A DNA stretch of 64,000 nucleotides from NCBI GenBank assembly GCA_958295525.1, contig OY282355.1, positions 967,504-1,031,503 of the forward strand, written 5' to 3'. The stretch's first letter is position 1; each line of letters starts with the position of its first letter. A program made the position numbers and the translations under genes. Shown here piece after piece: positions 21,401 to 32,292 of this stretch. The stretch is from an uncultured Dehalococcoidia bacterium. Its GTDB lineage: Bacteria; Chloroflexota; Dehalococcoidia; Lucifugimonadales; Australimonadaceae. The notes beneath the pieces are model-generated. The model searched no databases. It saw nothing but the letters and a program-made list of their open reading frames with translations, and was not told the origin of the DNA.

Positions 21401-24400
21401 TCGGATACTCCGTCGCGTCGCCGAAGTCCCACGGCATGAGATTGCCCGCCGTGCCGTCCATGTTGTGCACGCCGTTCTCGTTGTAATTGTTCCACTCCTC
21501 GTAGGGGGCGCTGTAGGAGGAGCCGGTCGGCGCCGGATCCACGTTCGCAGTCCAGGGATCAAATCCACCGCGCGAACCCTGGCCTATGTAGCCCCACTTG
21601 ACGTGGCGCCAATTGCCGAGAGAGCAGGTGCCGCACGGGTAATCAAGGCCGAAGCTCCAACTGGCCGCGACTACCCCGCCGGTATGCCAGCCGACCAGCG
21701 CGCCTCTCGTTCGGTTCCCGACCACGCCGTTCGATACGGAGTAGGAGGCGGTTATCGTTCCGCTGCTCCTGCCGACGAGCCCGCCGACGAAGCGAAACGC
21801 CCTAACCGTGGCGTGGGAGTAACTGGCTATGATGCTGCCCTCGTTCCGGCCCACGAGCCCGCCCGCCACGGTGTTGTCGGCGACGGGCTGCGCCCCCTGC
21901 TGCAGGGACGACAGCACGGACACCGCGCCGGTGGAGAACGAATAGCGGACAACGCCTCCGGCTTTGACCGTGCCCGCGACCGCGCCCACCGCCGTCCCGC
22001 CATCATTCCGCCAGCCGCGCGTGCCCGTCCCCGTGACGCTCGCGTTCACCAGGCCGACCTTCTCCAGCGTGCCGGTGACCACGCCGAACAGCCCGACGTC
22101 GTTCACTCCGGTCACCGTCGCATTGGAGATCGTGAAGTAGTCCGTCCCCGTTCCGCCGGTGAAGAAGCCGGAGAAGGCCGCCGACGGCGTTCCGATGGGC
22201 GTCCAGTTCCCGCCCGTCGCAAGGTCGAGGTTCTCGCGCAACTCGTAGCCTCTGCAGACGGGCTGATCGGCCGTGTTCGCGTCGTTGTCGTGGTCAACGG
22301 CCTGGCAGCCCATTCGCGTCGCGCCGGTTCCCGGCATCGGGTTGGGGAACGCGGCGAGGTAGTTCGTCGTGTCGGTTCCCGCGGCGACCACGCCGTCGGT
22401 GTTCAGGTCGTAGCGTATGGCGTTCAACTGCGCGCGCGTCCGCACGTCGATGAGCCCGTCATCGTCGGCGTCGTAGTCAATGGGCGGCGTCAGGGTGAAC
22501 GTGTACGTCTTCTTAATGAGTTCGAGGGGGGCGGAGACGACGATCTTGAACGTCGTCGGGGCGGTGGTGGAAACGGCGATCTGGAAGCCGAGCGCGGTTC
22601 CGTCCGCGTCGGTCAGCGCCGTTCCCGCGTTGTCCTGATAGGCGACCGTCGCGCCGTCGCTCGCGCTCGCGGCGATGGGGGCGGCGGTGATTTGCGTCAC
22701 GCCTGAGCCGAGGAGCGCCGCGTATTCGGTCGTCGCGGCGGCGAACGTCGGCGGGTCGAGCGTGAGCGTCACGGGCGGCGTGGCGACGGTTTGGAGCGTG
22801 ACGCCGCTGAGGTCGGGGTTCTGCAGCGCGGCCTGCAGCGTGAACTGCGCCGCCGCGTTGTGCCCGCCCGCCTTCAGCACGGGATACTGCGACGTCGTTC
22901 CGAAATTCCACGCGTCGTCGTTGTTCCCGTCGCCGTCCACGTCGCGGTCGTCCCACGCCGCGTAGATGTCGGTCGACCCGGTTCCGTAGGCGGTCGGCGT
23001 TTGCAGATCGGAGGTCGACTTCGCCGTGCCCGTCCCCGCCGCGCCGCGGCCGGCCGTTCGCGGGTCGTGGTAGGAGTTTTCGATGATCGCGCCGGCGTCA
23101 TCATTGACGCCGACCACGCCGCCCACGTTGCTGGACACCCTATCCCCCACGTGCCCGAGGGAGTAAGAGGCGTAGACGCTTCCTCCGCTGAGGCCATAGT
23201 TGCGCCCGACCAGCCCGCCGACGCCCGAGTTGAGTCCCGTGGATTGGACATTAGCGGCGGACCAGACGGAGTGGACCGTTCCCTGGTTAAACGCCACGAC
23301 GCCGCCCGCCGCGACGTTGCCCGAAACTCTTCCGGTGACGTAGACGTTGCGCACCGTGCCCTGGTTGTCGCTCACCACGGCGCCGACGGGGCCGGGACTG
23401 GTGTTGGTGTAGACGTTCACGTTGGTGAAGCCGATTCCCTCGATGACCCCGCCGCCGCCGAGCGTGGCGACGAACCCCACTCCGGAGATCGTCATATTCC
23501 TGACCACGTGGCCGTTCCCCCGCAACTTGCCCGTGAAAAACGCGGAGACGAAATCTCCAATAGGGGTGAAATTCGAGTCTTCCCCCTCAGCAGGATCGGG
23601 AATGTCGATGTCCGCCCGCAGTTCGTAGCCCTCGCAGACGGGCTGATCGGCCGTGTTCGAGTCGTTGTCGTGATCCTTGAGCGGGCATCCCATCCGCGCC
23701 GCGCCGGTTCCCGACAATTGGTTGGGGAACGCCAAGCCGTAGTTCATCGCGTCGCCATCGGCGACCACGCCGTTCGTGTCGAGGTCGTAGCGTATGGCGC
23801 TCAACTGCTCGTGCGTCCGCACGTCAATGTAGCCGTCGTCATCGTCGTCGTAGTCCATCGTGATCGGCGACACGGTGAACGTGTACGTCTTCTGAATGGC
23901 GCTGATGGGGGCGGAGACGACGATTTTGAACGTCGCCGCGCCGTCGGTGAGGGCGATCTGGAAGCCGGTCGCGGGGTCCGCGTCGGCGAGCGTCGTTCCC
24001 GCGCCGTCCTGCCAGGCGATCGTCGCGCCGTCGCCTGCGGCGGTCGCGGCGACGGTGATCTGCGTCACGCTCGAGGAGACGGTCGCCGTGTATGCGGTCG
24101 TCGCGGCGGCGAACTCAGGCGAGAGCGTGAGCGTCACGGGCGGCGTGGCGGCGGTTTGGAGCGTCGGCTCGCTGAGGTCGGCGTTCTGCAGCGCGAACTG
24201 CGCCGCCGCGTCGTGCCCGCCCGCCTTCAGCGCCGGATACTGCGACGTCGTTCCGAAATCCCACGCGTCGTCGTTGTTCCCGTCGCCGTCCACGTCGCGC
24301 TCGTCCCACGCCATGTAGATGTCGGTCGCTCCGGTTCCGTAGGCGGTCGGCGTTTGCAGGTCGGAGGTCGATTTCGCCGTGCCCGTTCCCGCCGGGCCGA

Positions 24401-26888
24401 GGCCGGACGTCGCGGCGTCGTGGTAGGAGGCGGTGACGCTCGCGCCGGTGTCATTGGCGCCGAACACGCCGCCCGCTACAGCGGACGTCACGCTCCCAAG
24501 AGCGTAGGAGGCGTCGACGGTTCCCCCGGTGAGGGTGGCAGGAAGGTAGCCGTTGCGCCCGACCACCCCGCCGGCCCCCTGCGAGGCCGCCGTGGCGGTG
24601 ACCGAGGCGGCGGACCAGACGGAGTCGACCGTTCCGGCGTTATACCCTACGACGCCGCCCACCGCGTCGCGGCCGCTAACGCTTCCGGTGACGTAGACGT
24701 TGCGCACGACGCCGTGGTTGTCGCCCGTCACCGCGCCGACTTGGTCGCCGGCGTGGTTGACGTTCACGTTGGTGAGGGCGACCCCCTCGATGACCCCGCG
24801 GGAGAGGAGTTCGCGGATCAACCCCCTCCCTGTCGTGATCATATTCGTGACCGCGTGGCCGTTCCCCCGCAACCTGATCAAGGCGCGTGGGAACATCGTG
24901 AAACTCCCGAGTTCAATGTCCGCGCGCAACTCGTAGCCCACGCACGTCGAGGACGCGCAGCCGAACCGCGCGCCGCCCGTTCCGTCCAGCCGGTTGGGGA
25001 ACGCGCCGAGGTTGGCGTTCGCCGCGTCGCCGTCCGTGAGGGAGTCCCCGAGGTCGTGCCGGATGGCGTCGAACTGGTCGCGCGTCCGAACGTCAATGTA
25101 GCCGTCGTCATCGTCGTCGTAGTCGTAGCGAATGTCGAACGTGTAGTCCTTCGTCGCCGATCCTTCCGTGACGCGGACGATGAGGACGGTCCCGACGTCG
25201 GCCTGATGGCCTGCGGCGGTCGCGTTGGCGTCGGTGTGCAGGACGGCGTCCTCGCGGTAGGAGATCGTCGCGGAGGAGACGAACGCCGTCGGCGTGAACG
25301 TCACCTGCCCGCCCGTGACGCCGGCGGTCACGCTGAGCGTGTAGGAGACGACGTCCGGCGAGAACGCCGGAGAGAGCGTCGGCGCGGGGTCGATGGTCGC
25401 GCCCGTGTTGTCCGTGAACGCAATGGACTTGAGCGCGCCGGGCCGCTGCCTCGCCGCGCTGTGCCCGCCCGCCTTCAGCACGGGGTACTGCGACGACGTT
25501 CCGAAATCCCAAGCGTCGTCGTTCCCCGTCATGCCGTCCACGTCGTAGTCGTCCCACGTCGAGTAGATGTCGGTCGCTCCGGTTCCGTAGGCGGTCGGCG
25601 TCTGCAAGGCGATGGTCGACTTCCCTGTGCCGACGTCGGCTGTCCCGACGCCGGACGTCGTGACGTCGTGGTAGGAGGCGTTGGCCGTGCCGCTGTAGGT
25701 GAGGCCGCTGCAGCCCGATACGCTGTCGCCCTCGAGCCCTCCGATGCAGGATTCGTAACCCACCTGCAGGGCGACGCTTCCGATGGAATACGAGGCGTTG
25801 ATCGTCCCGGCGTTCCGCCCGACGAGGCCGCCCGAGTAGCCGTCGGTGGCGCCCGTCGCCCTCGCCACGCTGACGTTGGCGTAGGAGGCGGTGATCGTTC
25901 CGCCTGTGGCGTACCCGACGAGGCCGCCCATCTCGCTGCCTCCCGTGACCGAGCCGGTGGCGTACACGTTGCGGATCGTCCCGCCGGTCAATTGGAACGC
26001 CACCGCTCCGCCGCCCCCCTGAGCGTTCGTGACGTTGACGCCGGTCAGCCCGAATCCCTCGACCACGCCTCCCGTTTGGATGAACTCGAAGAGTCCGAAT
26101 CCGACCCCGGTCCCAGTGCCGGCCGTCCCGTCGTTCAAGCCGGAGATGACGTGCCCGTTCCCCCGGAACTTGCCCGTGAATTGCGAACTTTGGGTTCCAA
26201 GCGGCTCCCACTCGCTGTTGGCGCCCGAAAGACTAATGTCTTCGCGCAATTCGTAGCCCACGCACCCCGAGGACGGGCAGCCGAACCGCGCGCCGCCCGT
26301 TCCCGTCAGCGCGTTGGGGAAATCCGTGATGGCGGCCTGATCGCCGTTCGTGTCCGTATCGCCGTCTATGGCGGCCAGTTGCGCGCGCGTCCGCACGTCG
26401 ATGTAGCCGTCGTCATCGTCGTCGTAGTCGTAGCGGACGTCGAACGTGTAGTCCTTCGTCGTCGTGTCCGTCGCCGTGACCCGGACGACGACGTCGGCGG
26501 TCACGCCCGCGTCGATCTGATGGCCTGCGGCGTCCGCGTTGGCGTCCGCGAGCGCCGCGAGCGGGGAGCCGCTGAGGTAGGAGATCGTCGCGCCGGAGTC
26601 GCTCGCCGTCGGCGTGAACGTCACCTCGCCGCCCGGGACGCCGGCGGTCACGGTGAGCGTATAGGAAGTGGTGGCCGCGGCGAACGGCGTCGGGCTGAGC
26701 GTCGGCGCGGGCATGATGGCCGCGCCCGTGTTGTCCGTGAACGTGATGGACGCGAGGTTGGCGTTGTCCGCCGTCTGCGCGAGCGCCGCCCCCGGCGCCA
26801 GCAGCGCGGCGAGCAGCGCCCCGCCTGCAAGCGCGAGGCGAATTGTCCGGTGAGGAACGCGGAGTTGCGCCATATTGCGCCTAACCAT
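6408..26888 (-). CDS. Giant (about 6,826 aa) cell-surface repeat protein with C-terminal membrane anchor
   Basis: A single open frame of about 20.5 kb. I chose the ATG at 26888 because AGGAG precedes it and a signal peptide follows (hydrophobic [20 protein letters not shown]); ATG 26873 is an alternative. Order of parts, in approximate residues: signal peptide 1-38; four large modules with an Asp-rich DDDDDG loop, GLUG-type repeats (GGLVG...ASY) and cadherin-like strands 45-1950; one fibronectin-III-like domain 1967-2067; many putative-Ig/cadherin-like domains ([18 protein letters not shown] type) 2070-4220; Calx-beta-like repeats 4227-6043; two SwmB-like units 6050-6300; three cadherin-like sandwiches to 6620; a run of glycines; a Pro/Thr stalk of TPxPTxAP repeats; a final membrane segment ending in RRRRP. 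This architecture fits a calcium-stiffened adhesin anchored in a single membrane. No LPxTG motif was seen. The ligand is unknown. Confidence 0.9.
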   Translation of the reverse strand: MVRRNMAQLRVPHRTIRLALAGGALLAALLAPGAALAQTADNANLASITFTDNTGAAIMPAPTLSPTPFAAATTSYTLTVTAGVPGGEVTFTPTASDSGATISYLSGSPLAALADANADAAGHQIDAGVTADVVVRVTATDTTTKDYTFDVRYDYDDDDDGYIDVRTRAQLAAIDGDTDTNGDQAAITDFPNALTGTGGARFGCPSSGCVGYELREDISLSGANSEWEPLGTQSSQFTGKFRGNGHVISGLNDGTAGTGTGVGFGLFEFIQTGGVVEGFGLTGVNVTNAQGGGGAVAFQLTGGTIRNVYATGSVTGGSEMGGLVGYATGGTITASYANVSVARATGATDGYSGGLVGRNAGTINASYSIGSVALQVGYESCIGGLEGDSVSGCSGLTYSGTANASYHDVTTSGVGTADVGTGKSTIALQTPTAYGTGATDIYSTWDDYDVDGMTGNDDAWDFGTSSQYPVLKAGGHSAARQRPGALKSIAFTDNTGATIDPAPTLSPAFSPDVVSYTLSVTAGVTGGQVTFTPTAFVSSATISYREDAVLHTDANATAAGHQADVGTVLIVRVTEGSATKDYTFDIRYDYDDDDDGYIDVRTRDQFDAIRHDLGDSLTDGDAANANLGAFPNRLDGTGGARFGCASSTCVGYELRADIELGSFTMFPRALIRLRGNGHAVTNMITTGRGLIRELLSRGVIEGVALTNVNVNHAGDQVGAVTGDNHGVVRNVYVTGSVSGRDAVGGVVGYNAGTVDSVWSAASVTATAASQGAGGVVGRNGYLPATLTGGTVDASYALGSVTSAVAGGVFGANDTGASVTASYHDAATSGLGPAGTGTAKSTSDLQTPTAYGTGATDIYMAWDERDVDGDGNNDDAWDFGTTSQYPALKAGGHDAAAQFALQNADLSEPTLQTAATPPVTLTLSPEFAAATTAYTATVSSSVTQITVAATAAGDGATIAWQDGAGTTLADADPATGFQIALTDGAATFKIVVSAPISAIQKTYTFTVSPITMDYDDDDDGYIDVRTHEQLSAIRYDLDTNGVVADGDAMNYGLAFPNQLSGTGAARMGCPLKDHDNDSNTADQPVCEGYELRADIDIPDPAEGEDSNFTPIGDFVSAFFTGKLRGNGHVVRNMTISGVGFVATLGGGGVIEGIGFTNVNVYTNTSPGPVGAVVSDNQGTVRNVYVTGRVSGNVAAGGVVAFNQGTVHSVWSAANVQSTGLNSGVGGLVGRNYGLSGGSVYASYSLGHVGDRVSSNVGGVVGVNDDAGAIIENSYHDPRTAGRGAAGTGTAKSTSDLQTPTAYGTGSTDIYAAWDDRDVDGDGNNDDAWNFGTTSQYPVLKAGGHNAAAQFTLQAALQNPDLSGVTLQTVATPPVTLTLDPPTFAAATTEYAALLGSGVTQITAAPIAASASDGATVAYQDNAGTALTDADGTALGFQIAVSTTAPTTFKIVVSAPLELIKKTYTFTLTPPIDYDADDDGLIDVRTRAQLNAIRYDLNTDGVVAAGTDTTNYLAAFPNPMPGTGATRMGCQAVDHDNDANTADQPVCRGYELRENLDLATGGNWTPIGTPSAAFSGFFTGGTGTDYFTISNATVTGVNDVGLFGVVTGTLEKVGLVNASVTGTGTRGWRNDGGTAVGAVAGTVKAGGVVRYSFSTGAVSVLSSLQQGAQPVADNTVAGGLVGRNEGSIIASYSHATVRAFRFVGGLVGRSSGTITASYSVSNGVVGNRTRGALVGWHTGGVVAASWSFGLDYPCGTCSLGNWRHVKWGYIGQGSRGGFDPWTANVDPAPTGSSYSAPYEEWNNYNENGVHNMDGTAGNLMPWDFGDATEYPILTLGFSADEQARQRRMLNRKLSGLTLKYTGGDEITLMRAGSLTGFSAGTDTYTATVRTGGDRFLTVIPSVAANSGEATVEGGVGEDENEVKVETATAGETDIEITVAAPLQNVRPKRTITITVSHGTSGDQAAPIAPRNLAATPSATVNRRMDLSWEEDGDSDISKWQVCHQTTETAGVDNPCGASHSGWGDVDGSTRATTSASVTTGLLASTEYTFSVRAVGTVNGAISSVTATVRADDSSPVFTTATGSVSFTIGRANTASNVYTVPAATGGDGDLTYRVTGFPSGLTALPPGLTYTAATSGNGGTINATAGNALTQADHGGEYVITVTDSDTVGDPDTDEFTLTITLEDDAAGPTLAAPTSYHVSHATGRAITTTGQIEIPQGAGGNAPLTYSGADVSGFTYAAPEAGDTHGGIISGTPSAATRPASVTFRVTVTDRDGSQATVDVPLTIVDNSMPDYDPPNALENRVFGRNSPVTAFSVAPGDTGNAPVTCALASGSDALPVGLSLGTGANTCQISGTPTTLTTSPANISITATDLDGETDTSTSASYVVQADAMPSFSPSSGSVEFTIGKANTVAYQVPAATGGDGTLTYAVTGFPSGLTSLPSGLAFNALTRTINAVADNTLTDVDHGGVYVITATDSDAVNPDRAEFRLSIRIEANDTPAFAFTGAQTLQAAQNQPFSWTIPVTRFGNQRASVSSPTAPAANALPDGLAVAASPATGDVTAITISGTPTTADGQPATTSRVVLTDRDGDAVTAEFSIEPVTDSSPSYSGVMHPNQVYAQNETYSAANETAIPAVMTGGGGQTPIVYSLSSSTPLPNGLEFDPDTRKITGTPDTLTAATTVTIVATDTDGDTATLSFTVAVVANSMPSFPSDDATGSVTFTAGKPNTAGNEYTVPAPTGGNPPFTYNATALPAGLSFDVGTRTINNSSAASAAATAYAITVTDRDGDTATHTVTVTIETDTTPTLAAPAYTADNALMRPLTTAIGNAIQIPEATGSDLNLPITYSAEVVPAGGRGLSYNPATSGNGGHIAGTPGSKGTVTFTVTATDRDGSTATATVSLTIVDDSAPTYTGALIDDQNLPRNVDLGSDGLSIAPSGGNLPLTCEVDSTTPLPTGLTLKNTNECAITGAPTTVAAAVSVTVTATDLDGQTASDTFMIEVTNSTPTFSPSTVTPSFTVDRANVNDYQVPQADGGDPPVTYALVTGATAVSLPAGLTYTAPSQGDDHGGTITGAATATGATAGVKIRAEDANGDTNDLTLDITVEADTTPSFSPNTASASFTTNRLNRAYQVPAPTGGNGAVTYAVHGTPALPTGLTLSTSGAISGTPHISVALAPVVHVVTIRATDRDGSTGDLTLTITIEADTAPSFSPSTASATFTTGRANRAYQVPAPTGGNGAVTYAVHGTPALPTGLTLSTSGAISGTPSGTGATVTIRATDRDGSTGDLTLTITLEADVLNQPAFASPKTGSAAFTKGKANTDAYEVPAASGGNGDLTYAVTGLPDDMTYTAATSGNGGTINADAGNALEAGDTTVTITAEDRDGSTDVFTLTITVEDNETPAFGAVPSTLYIAGAASALPYSWTIPISNFGNQRADVSLGFTWPGLGLTKTPATGPLTAVTLTATGGSSFRGTGGFSLTTITITDRDGDSVSRSITFRGTQDTSPDYSGKTYDDQTYTVNQDYDAADATAIPAATGGQGPLVYSVSTSTPLPAGLSFDPATRKISGEPTAVTAATTVTIVATDTDGDTATLSFTITVEADTTPMFASPKTGSVTYVIGFGKPTGEEYQVPTPTGGNGEITYAVDDATPLPANLALSTSGEITGALASTATQGMADYTITATDADGDTDDFTLTIVRATNIKPAFASNADIDDVTYISGSAITTLTLPAVTTAGNGDTVYSVTASPTLPSDEFSFDDDPESATFRQFSGTPVVSADTTYSVTYTAHDSDDDDMAGTDAATLTFSITVQQDLMPAWGSTSAVNPSVVEGQALSATTLPRLPSGSAGGNSPVVYSIVGTLPMGLSFDAGTHTLSGTAPPNTTNANVVSNLTLRATDADGDEADLAFSVTVTNDTMPPSFSPSSASAAYTIGKPNLDFAIFHAQATRGNRPINYSLQTVNSNLTGLTFVGTTDTSGLSRLSVTGTPTSTLTAGPQDVTIRATDADGDIADLTLTITLEDNRAPTCPEVVPQVTFLRNVDVKFIMPIPEFGNQPLKPWEPTTGFRFHPVDAGLSLLHERDDATGFTTALGITGRSAGAATTIGTLEWNDRDDEASNRCGARVTFIDAADDTQPDFGVASQSALAFVRDEEAAAVTLPAATGGQGPLRYTATGLPAGLSLNFHTRELTGTPTTNTPDAGATVTLTATDTDGDTATLQFTVHVVGGVNVTPTELPIRETDATATATYAVKLNSQPSANVSVTPSVTDCTDCGVTVPATALEFTRANWNQAQNVTVSVASDADGDDETATIAHSVTGGNYAGVAAPSVSVSVTDDDAPGIRIRRTATTADITTIAVTEGATTPDNTYVVSLNTPPTSNVRVRLTKTGSANVTFSPTTDLTFTPATPQSGDPAGSTEWSTPQTITITAAQDDDARPNASATITHTSSVGSGGDSDYAASAGLTASLTVTVPEDDSAGLIVSATTLAIDEGDAEDYTLRLSSKPSHNVTVIPQCSSSPPSCAGLTFSGGDEGRFTFTPDTPQSSDPNHWGIWSAAQTVTVTATDNSAADGQRMGTITYSVQSLDAMMDPQDTQYNGETFAAANVVATITDDDMPGVAFDPASLTVDEGTATSTYDVKLATAPTANVTVAITSNNADVTVNPTSLVFTPAAPQVGDPSGAGIWSANQTVTVTAAEDLDARNDAATLTHTAASTDTGYNNLSRTYGVTVTDDETAGLVVSSTTLAVTENATNTYTLKLASEPSASVTVTPQCSATAPACAGLTFSGGTSGAFTFTTTNWNTTQEVTVSATDNRAADGQRMGTITHAVSSLDAMMDPADTQYNAQTFSAANVVATISDDDMPGVTFTPASLTVGEDTNTSTYSVKLNTLPTANVTIAITSDNSEVTVNPTSLVFTRAARQPTDPVGAGIWSANQTVTVTAGSDTDARDDAVTLTHAATSTDTDYNNISISGYSVTVTDDDSAGLVVSATTLAVTEGATAGMYTLKLATQPSDPVTVTPQCTASAPACAGLTFSGGTSGVFTFTTTNWDTTQDVMVTATDNSAADGQRMGTITHAVASVDSSNDPADTQYNAQTFSAANVVVTITDDDMPGVAFAPASLTVVEGTNTTTYSVKLNTLPTANVTIAITSDNADVTVNPTSLVFTPAARQPTDPVGAGIWSANQTVTVTAGEDLDARNDAATLTHTAASTDTGYNNISGTYGVTVTDDDSAGLVVSSTTLAVTEGATNTYTLKLASEPSANVTVTPQCSATAPACAGLTFSGGTSGAFTFTTTNWNTTQEVTVSATDNRAADGQRMGTITHGVSSLDSSNDPADTQYNAQSFSAANVVATISDDDMPGVTFTPASLTVDEDTNTSTYSVKLNTLPTANVTIAITSDNSEVTVNPTSLVFTPAARQPTDPAGAGIWSANQTVTVTAGSDTDARDDAVTLTHTATSTDTDYNNISISGYSVTVDDKDSAGLVVSSTAIGVTEGATAGMYTLKLATQPSDPVTVTPQCTASAPACSGLTISGGTSGVFTFTTTDWNTTQDVMVTATDNSAADGRRTGTITHAVASVDSSNDPADTQYNAQTFSAANVVVTITDDDMPGVTISATSLTVIEEGTAGTYTARLTTQPSANVTISIRSNNSDVTVSPQSLTFRPGASQPGDPASSTLWSATQTVSVSVSSDPDAQREEATLSHTLSSTDTNYRVGAFTIDSVTVDVTDNDSDGVDVSDPSGASPSLSVNEGGTATYQVKLTAQPTATVTVTPSISAGAPITVSPSSRRFTRSNWNTAQTFTVRGTEDLDSDHETATISHGATGAGIWSATQRESLEVTLVDNDTPGLVFTAVDGRSLPPLALTEGQAGAYRIALATVPGGNVTVTPECTTPCAGLTFSPTSLTFTPSNASTPQTVTVTPASDGDDDNEASTLSHTLSSTVTSDPYHALPGQTLAFTVADDDFVGVRVDPARLTVTEEATSGPGRTYNLTLGSQPSGSVTVTPAGTGLTFSPTSLSFTDSNWDAPQTVTVSVAADDNAISETRTVEHSTGASTDSEYANKSGADADFTDAPVTVIARDDDVPTVTEARFYGVPSLAVLDTYVRGAIISVHATFSREVTVTGTPRIAVRIGGQTRFAAYNLTRNSGKTLEFRYQVQAGDTDVVDGISIPANAISLPGGATIAHAVSTNVNANRNHAAVAADATRKVNGALTPAPSATFPRIESTPPTATGEYGYGETIEAIVTFDVPVRVDTSGGTPRLQLTVGTAARYAEYERASGVRLYFAYTVQAADVDADGVAAPANALELNGGRITNAYDASADATITTSLLAADTDHKVDGSTSSLASLAVSAGTLAPAFAAPPGDADAYRVEVANSVADATITAAAKYPPTTTLAYSTTDADGIAAGHQVALAVGENRFDVTATGRTDVARVYAITFRREGGSNADLRGLTIAESGVRLFAPSTMRYGYDPRVADYTADVDRDTETLTLKPLASDSMASLRVSLRGASLAVNAMGEVSVPLEHGDNPVRISVTSRNPTTKTYTVNVNRQGIPVRLTGLGFAGGALAKSGGAGTGGFAPAHFEYTSIVLNRVSSVTVTPTAAAGSRITVNGVSTQSGERSHTIRLGVGANTIVISVTSDEPGAITGTYRIVVTRGRAPAPPIGGDGGVGGGGGGGGGGGGGGGAVPLPQPTLEPTPSPTATPTPAPTATPTPEPTVAPTPEPTVAPTPEPTVAPTPAPTVAPTPEPTAAPTPEPTAPPAPTAAPTPAPTATPAPAPTATPAPTATPIPAPTATPTPTATPAPAPSATPIPAPTATPIPGPAVMPPPAPSGGANAFLSIVIGFAVGVVIIGVAVGVVALRRRRP
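10600..13050 (-). repeat. Tandem 735/741-bp repeats inside the giant surface-protein gene
   Basis: The string GACCGTCTGGTTGGCGCTCC recurs at 10671, 11406, 12147 and (one base changed) 12882, that is at intervals of 735, 741 and 735 bp. The surrounding blocks are nearly identical at DNA level. Each unit encodes about 245 residues, made of two Calx-beta-like halves. The low divergence points to recent duplication or ongoing homogenisation. Confidence 0.85.
17116..17533 (-). repeat. Near-identical 291-bp-offset domain duplication inside the giant gene
   Basis: Bases 17116-17243 and 17407-17533 match almost base for base. The offset of 291 bp equals one 97-residue Ig-like domain. This is the clearest recent duplication in the Ig-like section. 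Confidence 0.75.
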
Positions 26889-26969
26889 ACACTCCTGCGC
26901 GAGGGCGGCGCAATACGCTAGCGGGGCGCGAATCGCGCCTATTCGCATGGGGCGCGGGAGGGGGGGAAT

Positions 26970-26994
26970 CGTCATTCCCGCGCAGGCGGGAATG
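26970..26994 (+). repeat. Single GTCATTCCCGCG inverted-repeat element
   Basis: One copy of the element in the divergent gap between the giant gene (leftward) and the small membrane-protein gene (rightward). Confidence 0.8.
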
Positions 26995-27071
26995 CAGGCA
27001 TCGGGCGAGGGGGGGGGAATTTCGGAGGATGCGACGCTTGGCAATTGAAAGAGGAAAGGAACCGGAGTAGC

Positions 27072-27308
27072 ATGGAGCAAATCGGACGAGCGGAGGCGAG
27101 GATGACAACCGAGTATGTCCCGTGGAAGGATTTCTACGAATACGCGAGTAGGAACGGGGCGGAGCACGGCGAATTGGCCAAGGGTTTGGCGCGCCTGGAC
27201 GACCGGGTGAAAACGCTGATGTGGGTCATCGGGGGCGTTGGGACGGCGATCCTCGCTATGCTTGGCATCTTGCTCAACGCCGTCATCGCCCTTGCCCGTT
27301 CCGTCTAG
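27072..27308 (+). CDS. Small membrane protein, XhlA-like layout (hypothetical)
   Basis: A 78-residue protein. GGAG lies 4 bases before the ATG at 27072, so I prefer this start to an in-frame ATG 27 bases upstream. The N-terminal half is polar and probably helical ([16 protein letters not shown]). The C-terminal third is one membrane helix ([20 protein letters not shown]). This layout, a short coiled region followed by a single C-terminal helix, is that of phage haemolysin XhlA and other small accessory membrane proteins, but sequence identity to any family cannot be claimed. It is transcribed divergently from the giant surface-protein gene about 180 bp away. Confidence 0.65.
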   Translation: MEQIGRAEARMTTEYVPWKDFYEYASRNGAEHGELAKGLARLDDRVKTLMWVIGGVGTAILAMLGILLNAVIALARSV

Positions 27309-27343
27309 CGCGCGCGGCGCATCGCTCTACCCGCCCCCCTTGC

Positions 27344-27485
27344 CGTCGTTCCCGCGTAGGCGGGAATCTCGCCCCCCCTGCCCCGTCATTCCCGCGCAGG
27401 CGGGAATCTCGCAGCCTGTCCCGTCATTCCCGCGCAGGCGGGAATCTCGCATCCTTGTCCCGTCATTCCCGCGCAGGCGGGAATC
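27344..27485 (+). repeat. Cluster of four GTCATTCCCGCG inverted-repeat elements
   Basis: Four same-orientation copies at about 27344, 27384, 27422 and 27461, filling the space between the small membrane-protein gene and the stop codon of the GIY-YIG gene. Confidence 0.85.
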
Positions 27486-27491
27486 TCGCCC

Positions 27492-27800
27492 CTACAGGAT
27501 GTCCTCGTAGAGGTCGCGCCACGACGGATTGGACTCCTCGATCAGCCGCGCTTTCCAAGCCCGATTCCACCTCTTGATAGCCTTCTCCCTGCGGATTGCG
27601 CTTTCCATATTCTCGTGCTGCTCATACCACACAAGCCTAGCGATGTTGTAGCGATGAGAGAAACCCTCTGCGGCGCTGGACTTATGCTGCCAAACGCGCT
27701 GGACGAGGTTGGAGGTGACGCCGAGGTAAAGCGCTCCGCCGGGTCTGCTCGCAAGGATGTAGACGCATGGCAGGCGCGGCGAACGGCGAGGCGGAGTCAT
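27492..27800 (-). CDS. GIY-YIG nuclease-domain protein (UPF0213-like)
   Basis: A 102-residue single-domain protein. The motif CVYILASRPGGALYLGVTSN is the GIY-YIG core in its VYIL...LYLG form. The downstream Arg in LVQRVWQH and the Glu in MESAIRREKAIKRW match the usual catalytic positions. The start at 27800 (MTPPRRSPRL) is chosen because a further 34 upstream in-frame codons read through a copy of the inverted repeat and look spurious. Stand-alone proteins of this size are common, and most have no known role. The gene is flanked on both sides by inverted-repeat elements, which suggests a mobile or recently rearranged locus. Confidence 0.85.
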   Translation of the reverse strand: MTPPRRSPRLPCVYILASRPGGALYLGVTSNLVQRVWQHKSSAAEGFSHRYNIARLVWYEQHENMESAIRREKAIKRWNRAWKARLIEESNPSWRDLYEDIL

Positions 27801-27830
27801 AATCCGCGCACCATACCAGTTTGGGATACG

Positions 27831-28145
27831 AGATTCCCGCCTACGCGGGAATGACGAAGGAGGAGGGTGGCGGACATGGGGGAACAAAAAAGGAGACTGC
27901 ACGCGAGCCCCAGCGCCCCCCCTGCCCCGTCATTCCCGCGTAGGCGGGAATCTCGCCCCCCCTGCCCCGTCATTCCCGCGTCGGCGGGAATCTCGCATCC
28001 TTGACAATTCCTCAAGAAGCGCCGTAACGTATGTCCTGACTCCCCCGGACGCTGAGGCTCCGGGTAGCGAGGCCGCTCTTCGGAGCGGTCGTCGCATTTA
28101 AAGGCCGCCTTGCAGACCAACGTCATTCCCGCGTAGGCGGGAATC
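27831..28145. repeat. Four dispersed GTCATTCCCGCG elements and a hairpin-rich spacer
   Basis: Copies at about 27831-27856 (minus orientation), 27920, 27968 and 28121 (plus). Between the last two lies a non-coding stretch with TTGACA at 28001 and two adjacent hairpins. No gene is apparent in this stretch. Confidence 0.75.
28040..28092. other. Two adjacent GC-rich hairpins (possible structured RNA)
   Basis: The first hairpin pairs CCCGGA (28044-28049) with TCCGGG (28059-28064). The second pairs GGCCGCTC (28071-28078) with GAGCGGTC (28083-28090) around a TTCG tetraloop. TTGACA lies about 40 bases upstream, but the -10 is poor. There is no T-run, so these are not obvious terminators. Confidence 0.3.
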
Positions 28146-28184
28146 TCGTAGCCCTACCCCCCTCCCCCCGCCCTGCCCGCCCCC

Positions 28185-28922
28185 CTACCGCCCCTCGCCG
28201 AGGCGGACGATGAGCCACTCCGGAAGGTCGGCGGCCTCCATCGCGCGCTGGGTGGCCCGAATATCGTAGGCGGCGCTGCGGAGCGACAGCGTTCCCGCGC
28301 CGCTGTCGTAGACGGCGTAGGCGGCGCGAGGGTCGCCGTCGCGGGGCTGGCCGACGCTGCCCGGGTTCACGATGAGCCGTCCGTCGCCGCGCTCCGCAGT
28401 CCGCTCGGGCCGGACGGGATTCCGCCTTAGCCCGCCCTCGAACGCGCCGTCGCGGTTGACGAATTGGAAGTGCGAGTGGCCGACGAGGACGTCGGGCGTG
28501 GGCGCGAGGTCGAGCGCCTCCTGCGCGTCGGACGTGAAGCCCAGGTAGTCCCACAGCGGAGCGGCGGGCGAGCCGTGGACGAGCGTGAAGCCGTCGGACT
28601 CCAGCGTTTCGGGGAGGGCGAGCAGGAACTCGCGCGTCTCATCGTCCAGCCGGCTTGCGTTCCATTCGTCGGCGATGCGGCAATCCTCGTTGAAGTCGGC
28701 GAGGCTGATGCGCCCGACCGTTCCGGCGTCGTGGTTGCCCATAACGCAAGCCGCGCCCAGCGAGCGCAGCAGGCGGACCGTCTCGACCGGCCGCGGGCCG
28801 TACCCTACGACGTCGCCCATGCACCACGCGCCGTCGAGCGGCCCGTCGGCTTCGGCGGCGCGGATGACGGCCTCGAGCGCGGCGAGGTTGCTGTGGATGT
28901 CGCTGACGATGAGCGTTCGCAT
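28185..28922 (-). CDS. YfcE/MJ0936-type metallophosphoesterase
   Basis: A 245-residue calcineurin-like phosphodiesterase. Motifs in order are VSDIHSN (D-x-H), MGDVVGYG (GD), MGNHDAG (GNHD), LVHGSP, VGHSHFQF (GHxH) and NPGSVGQPRDGD. The NPGSVG block is characteristic of the small phosphodiesterase branch that hydrolyses cyclic nucleotides or model phosphodiesters; the natural substrate is unknown. A TATAAT lies only about 10 bases before the ATG (28932-28937), so the transcript may have a very short leader; I saw no good -35. It is transcribed divergently from uvrA. Confidence 0.88.
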   Translation of the reverse strand: MRTLIVSDIHSNLAALEAVIRAAEADGPLDGAWCMGDVVGYGPRPVETVRLLRSLGAACVMGNHDAGTVGRISLADFNEDCRIADEWNASRLDDETREFLLALPETLESDGFTLVHGSPAAPLWDYLGFTSDAQEALDLAPTPDVLVGHSHFQFVNRDGAFEGGLRRNPVRPERTAERGDGRLIVNPGSVGQPRDGDPRAAYAVYDSGAGTLSLRSAAYDIRATQRAMEAADLPEWLIVRLGEGR

Positions 28923-29181
28923 AGCGGAGGCATTATATCGCCGCGCTGATGCGCGGCCGCGGAATCAGCCGGATATGCGCGATGGACGCCGGCTTCCGCC
29001 GGTTCCCCTTCCTGTCGGTTACGGCGCCGCGACTCCTTCCGCCGTCCGGGAGGGGCGCGTCTGGGTGCGCGCGCCCGGCGAGCGCCCCATCCCCCGAACG
29101 CTGCCCGCGCAGTGATACCATAGCCCCTAGCGGCGCGGCATCGCGCCCGCCGCGACACCCGCCCCGTGGCGCACAGGTTCT

Positions 29182-32142
29182 ATGGCCCTCGAAAGCATCG
29201 TCGTTCGCGGCGCGCGCGAGCACAACCTCAAAAACGTCGACGTCACCATCCCGCGCGGCAAACTCGTCGTCGTCACCGGCCCGTCAGGCTCCGGCAAGTC
29301 CACCCTCGCCTTCGACACCATCTACGCCGAAGGCCAGCGCCGCTACGTCGAGTCGCTCTCCGCCTACGCCCGCCAGTTCCTCGGGCGTATGGACAAGCCC
29401 GACGTCGAGTACATCGAGGGGCTCTCCCCCGCCATCTCCATCGATCAGAAGGGCGTCTCCAACAACCCGCGCTCCACCGTCGGCACCGTCACCGAAATCT
29501 ACGACTACCTGCGTCTGCTGTTCGCCCGCGTCGGCCAGCCCCACTGCCACCGCTGCGGCAGGCCCGTGCAACGGCAAAACGCGCAGCAGATCACAGAGGC
29601 CGTCCTCGCGCAGCGGGGCGCGCGCCTGATGCTCCTCGCCCCCCGCGTCGTTCATAAAAAGGGCGAGCACAAGGACGTGCTGGACGACGCCCGCGCCGCC
29701 GGATTCGTCCGCGTCCGCGTCAACGGCGAGACGCGCTCGCTCGACGAGACGATAGAACTCAACAAGCAGCGGTGGCACACCATCGAGATCGTCGTGGACA
29801 GGCTCGTGCTGGACGGCGAAACGGAGCGCAGCCGCGTCGTGGACTCGGTCGAGACCGCCCTCCGCTACGGCGAAGGCCAAATGCTCACGGTGGACGCGGA
29901 CTCCAGCGAGGAGCGCGTCTACTCGGAGCAGTTCGCCTGCGCGTGGTGCGGCGTCAGTTTCGCCGAAATTGAGCCGCGCACCTTCTCGTTCAACAGCCCG
30001 CACGGGGCTTGCGGCGCCTGCTCAGGGCTCGGCGTCCGCCTCGTCGTCGACCCCGAACTCATCGTGCCGGACGCGAGCCTCAGCTTGGAGGACGGCGCGA
30101 TCAGCCCGTGGTCGCGCGTCGGCTCCAGCACGGCGTGGTACTTCAGCGTGCTGCGCGGCGTCGCCCAAACCGAGGGCGTGGCGATGCATACCCCCTGGCG
30201 GAAGTTGCCGGAGGACGTTCAGCGCACGCTGCTCTACGGCTACCCGGACAAACGGAAAGTCAAGGTTCGCCACCGCACGCAGGCGGGCCGCGTTTTCGAG
30301 TGGCAGGCCGGCTACGAGGGCATCATTCCCAACTTGGAGCGCCGCTACCGCGATACGCAGTCCGACTATATGCGCGCCGAGATCGAGCGCTATATGACCG
30401 CCCTCCCCTGCGAATCCTGCGGCGGCGACCGCCTGCGCCCCGAGGCCCTCGCCGTCACCATCGCCGACCGCTCCATTATGCAAGTCGCCGGCCTCTCCGT
30501 CGGCGAGGCGAGCGCGTGGGCGCAGGCCGTGCAAGGGCTCGCGCCGATGCCCCCCGCCGAGCCCCGATGGCCCGACCATCTCGACCCTCCGACGCTGAGC
30601 GACCGCGAATTGACCATCGCCAACCAGATCCTCAAGGAGATCGATTCGCGCCTCTCCTTCCTCCTCAACGTCGGGCTGGAGTACCTCTCGCTCTCCCGTT
30701 CCGCCGGAACGCTCAGCGGAGGCGAGGGGCAACGCATCCGCCTCGCCACGCAGATCGGCTCCGGCCTGATGGGCGTGCTCTACGTCTGCGACGAGCCGTC
30801 CGTCGGCCTGCATCCCGTGGACAACGAGCGGCTCATCAAAACGCTCAAGAACCTGCGCGACCTCGGCAACACGGTGCTCATCGTCGAGCACGACGAGGCG
30901 ATGATGCGCTCCGCCGACCACATCGTCGACCTCGGGCCCGGCGCCGGCGAGCACGGCGGCTGGATCGTCGCGGAGGGCGGCGTGCGCGACATCGAGGAGA
31001 GCGAGGCGTCGCTCACCGGCGCGTACCTCTCCGGCAGACGCGAGATCCCCGCGCCGCTCGCCCGACGCTCCGGCAACGGCAAGCGCCTCCGCGTCAAGAA
31101 CGCCCGCGCCAACAACCTCCGCAACGTCGACGTCGACTTCCCCCTCGGCAAGTTCATCTGCGTAACCGGCGTCTCCGGCTCCGGCAAGTCCACGCTCGTC
31201 TACGAAGCGCTCTACAAGTGGCTCGCCCAGCGCCTCTACCGCGCCAAAGACCGCCCCGGCCCCAGCGACGGCGTGGACGGCCTCGACAACGTCGACAAGG
31301 TCGTCAACATCGACCAGTCGCCCATCGGGAGAACGCCGCGCAGCAACCCCGCGACCTACACCGGCGCGTTCACTCCCATCCGCGAAATCTTCGCCTCGCT
31401 GCCGGAATCCAAAGCGCGCGGCTATATGCCGGGGCGCTTCTCGTTCAACGTCAAGGGCGGGCGCTGCGAAGCCTGCCAGGGCGACGGCTACGTCCAGATA
31501 CAGATGCAGTTCCTGCCCGACGTGACCGTCCCCTGCGAAGTGTGCAACGGCAGGCGCTACAACGAGGACGCCCTCGAGATCGGCTTTCGCGGCAAGAGCA
31601 TCGCCGACGTGCTGGAGATGACCGTCACCGAAGCGCACGCGCTGTTCGCCAACATCCCCCGCGTCAAGTCCAAACTCGAAACGCTGGAGGCCGTGGGGCT
31701 GGGCTACATCCGGCTCGGACAGCCCGCGACCACCATCAGCGGAGGCGAGGCGCAGCGCGTCAAACTCGCAACCGAACTCTCGCGCCGCGCCACCGGCAAA
31801 ACGCTCTACATCCTCGACGAGCCCACCACCGGCCTCTCGTTCGAAGACGCCGCCCATCTCCTGCGCGTCCTCCACCGGCTCGTGGACGGCGGCAACACCG
31901 TGCTCGTCATCGAGCATCACCTCGACGTGATCAAAAACGCCGACTGGGTGATAGATATGGGCCCGGGTCCGGGGATTCACGGCGGCCAGGTCATCGCCGA
32001 GGGCCCGCCGGAGCGCGTCGCGGCGCATGCCGAATCGCGCACCGCCGAGTTCCTGCGCGCCGCGCTCGCCCGGCACGGCGTCGCCCCGTCCGCCGCTCCT
32101 GGGCCCAAGCCCCGCAAACGCGCCAAAGCGGGCGCCGCGTAG
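29182..32142 (+). CDS. uvrA: Excinuclease ABC subunit A
   Basis: At 986 residues it is full length for UvrA, the damage-recognition ATPase of nucleotide excision repair. The N-terminal nucleotide-binding half has GPSGSGKST (about residues 33-41) and the family-specific [17 protein letters not shown]. The second half has GVSGSGKST near residue 665. Zinc-module cysteine pairs are visible at CHRCG, CAWCG...CGACSG and CEACQGDGY...CEVCNGRRY. Both ABC signatures ([12 protein letters not shown] and [12 protein letters not shown]) and Walker B strands are intact. The start [19 protein letters not shown] is canonical. uvrB and uvrC are not in the window. The gene is a clean example of the CATG-avoiding codon choice: Tyr is TAT only where Met follows. 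Confidence 0.98.
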   Translation: MALESIVVRGAREHNLKNVDVTIPRGKLVVVTGPSGSGKSTLAFDTIYAEGQRRYVESLSAYARQFLGRMDKPDVEYIEGLSPAISIDQKGVSNNPRSTVGTVTEIYDYLRLLFARVGQPHCHRCGRPVQRQNAQQITEAVLAQRGARLMLLAPRVVHKKGEHKDVLDDARAAGFVRVRVNGETRSLDETIELNKQRWHTIEIVVDRLVLDGETERSRVVDSVETALRYGEGQMLTVDADSSEERVYSEQFACAWCGVSFAEIEPRTFSFNSPHGACGACSGLGVRLVVDPELIVPDASLSLEDGAISPWSRVGSSTAWYFSVLRGVAQTEGVAMHTPWRKLPEDVQRTLLYGYPDKRKVKVRHRTQAGRVFEWQAGYEGIIPNLERRYRDTQSDYMRAEIERYMTALPCESCGGDRLRPEALAVTIADRSIMQVAGLSVGEASAWAQAVQGLAPMPPAEPRWPDHLDPPTLSDRELTIANQILKEIDSRLSFLLNVGLEYLSLSRSAGTLSGGEGQRIRLATQIGSGLMGVLYVCDEPSVGLHPVDNERLIKTLKNLRDLGNTVLIVEHDEAMMRSADHIVDLGPGAGEHGGWIVAEGGVRDIEESEASLTGAYLSGRREIPAPLARRSGNGKRLRVKNARANNLRNVDVDFPLGKFICVTGVSGSGKSTLVYEALYKWLAQRLYRAKDRPGPSDGVDGLDNVDKVVNIDQSPIGRTPRSNPATYTGAFTPIREIFASLPESKARGYMPGRFSFNVKGGRCEACQGDGYVQIQMQFLPDVTVPCEVCNGRRYNEDALEIGFRGKSIADVLEMTVTEAHALFANIPRVKSKLETLEAVGLGYIRLGQPATTISGGEAQRVKLATELSRRATGKTLYILDEPTTGLSFEDAAHLLRVLHRLVDGGNTVLVIEHHLDVIKNADWVIDMGPGPGIHGGQVIAEGPPERVAAHAESRTAEFLRAALARHGVAPSAAPGPKPRKRAKAGAA

Positions 32143-32292
32143 CGCAAGATTAGGCGCCAAATTGGCGCTCCGCGCCTGCCGGACTCCTCCTAACGTGGTC
32201 GCCGGTTAGTCGCCGGTTAAGCGGCGCAAGCCCACAGCAGCCGCCCTTCTTCCTGTAACATACCCCCATACCCTACGCGCGGGAGGTCGGCT

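Noticed and set aside
7773-26921. Very long plus-strand open frames opposite the giant gene (for example 7773-11246, 13611-17114, 17178-19748, 22791-26921)
   Set aside because: They are Arg/Gly/Val-rich translations of the antisense of a repetitive high-GC gene, start without ribosome sites and repeat with the same period as the minus-strand gene. The minus strand has a signal peptide, recognisable domains and an anchor.
26889-27167. Upstream start of the giant gene at 27167
   Set aside because: It would place 93 residues, partly repeat-coded, before the signal peptide. The ATG at 26888 with AGGAG is better.
27801-27902. N-terminal extension of the GIY-YIG protein to 136 residues
   Set aside because: The extra codons translate the inverted repeat (SFPRRRESRIPN), a known artefact pattern; the ATG at 27800 gives a normal family length.
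29284-32160. Large minus-strand open frames opposite uvrA
   Set aside because: They are antisense shadows of a gene with full UvrA motif order.
32150-32180. GGCGCCAA/TTGGCGC palindrome after uvrA as a terminator
   Set aside because: The stem is good, but the following bases are GC-rich with no T-run, so termination is not supported.
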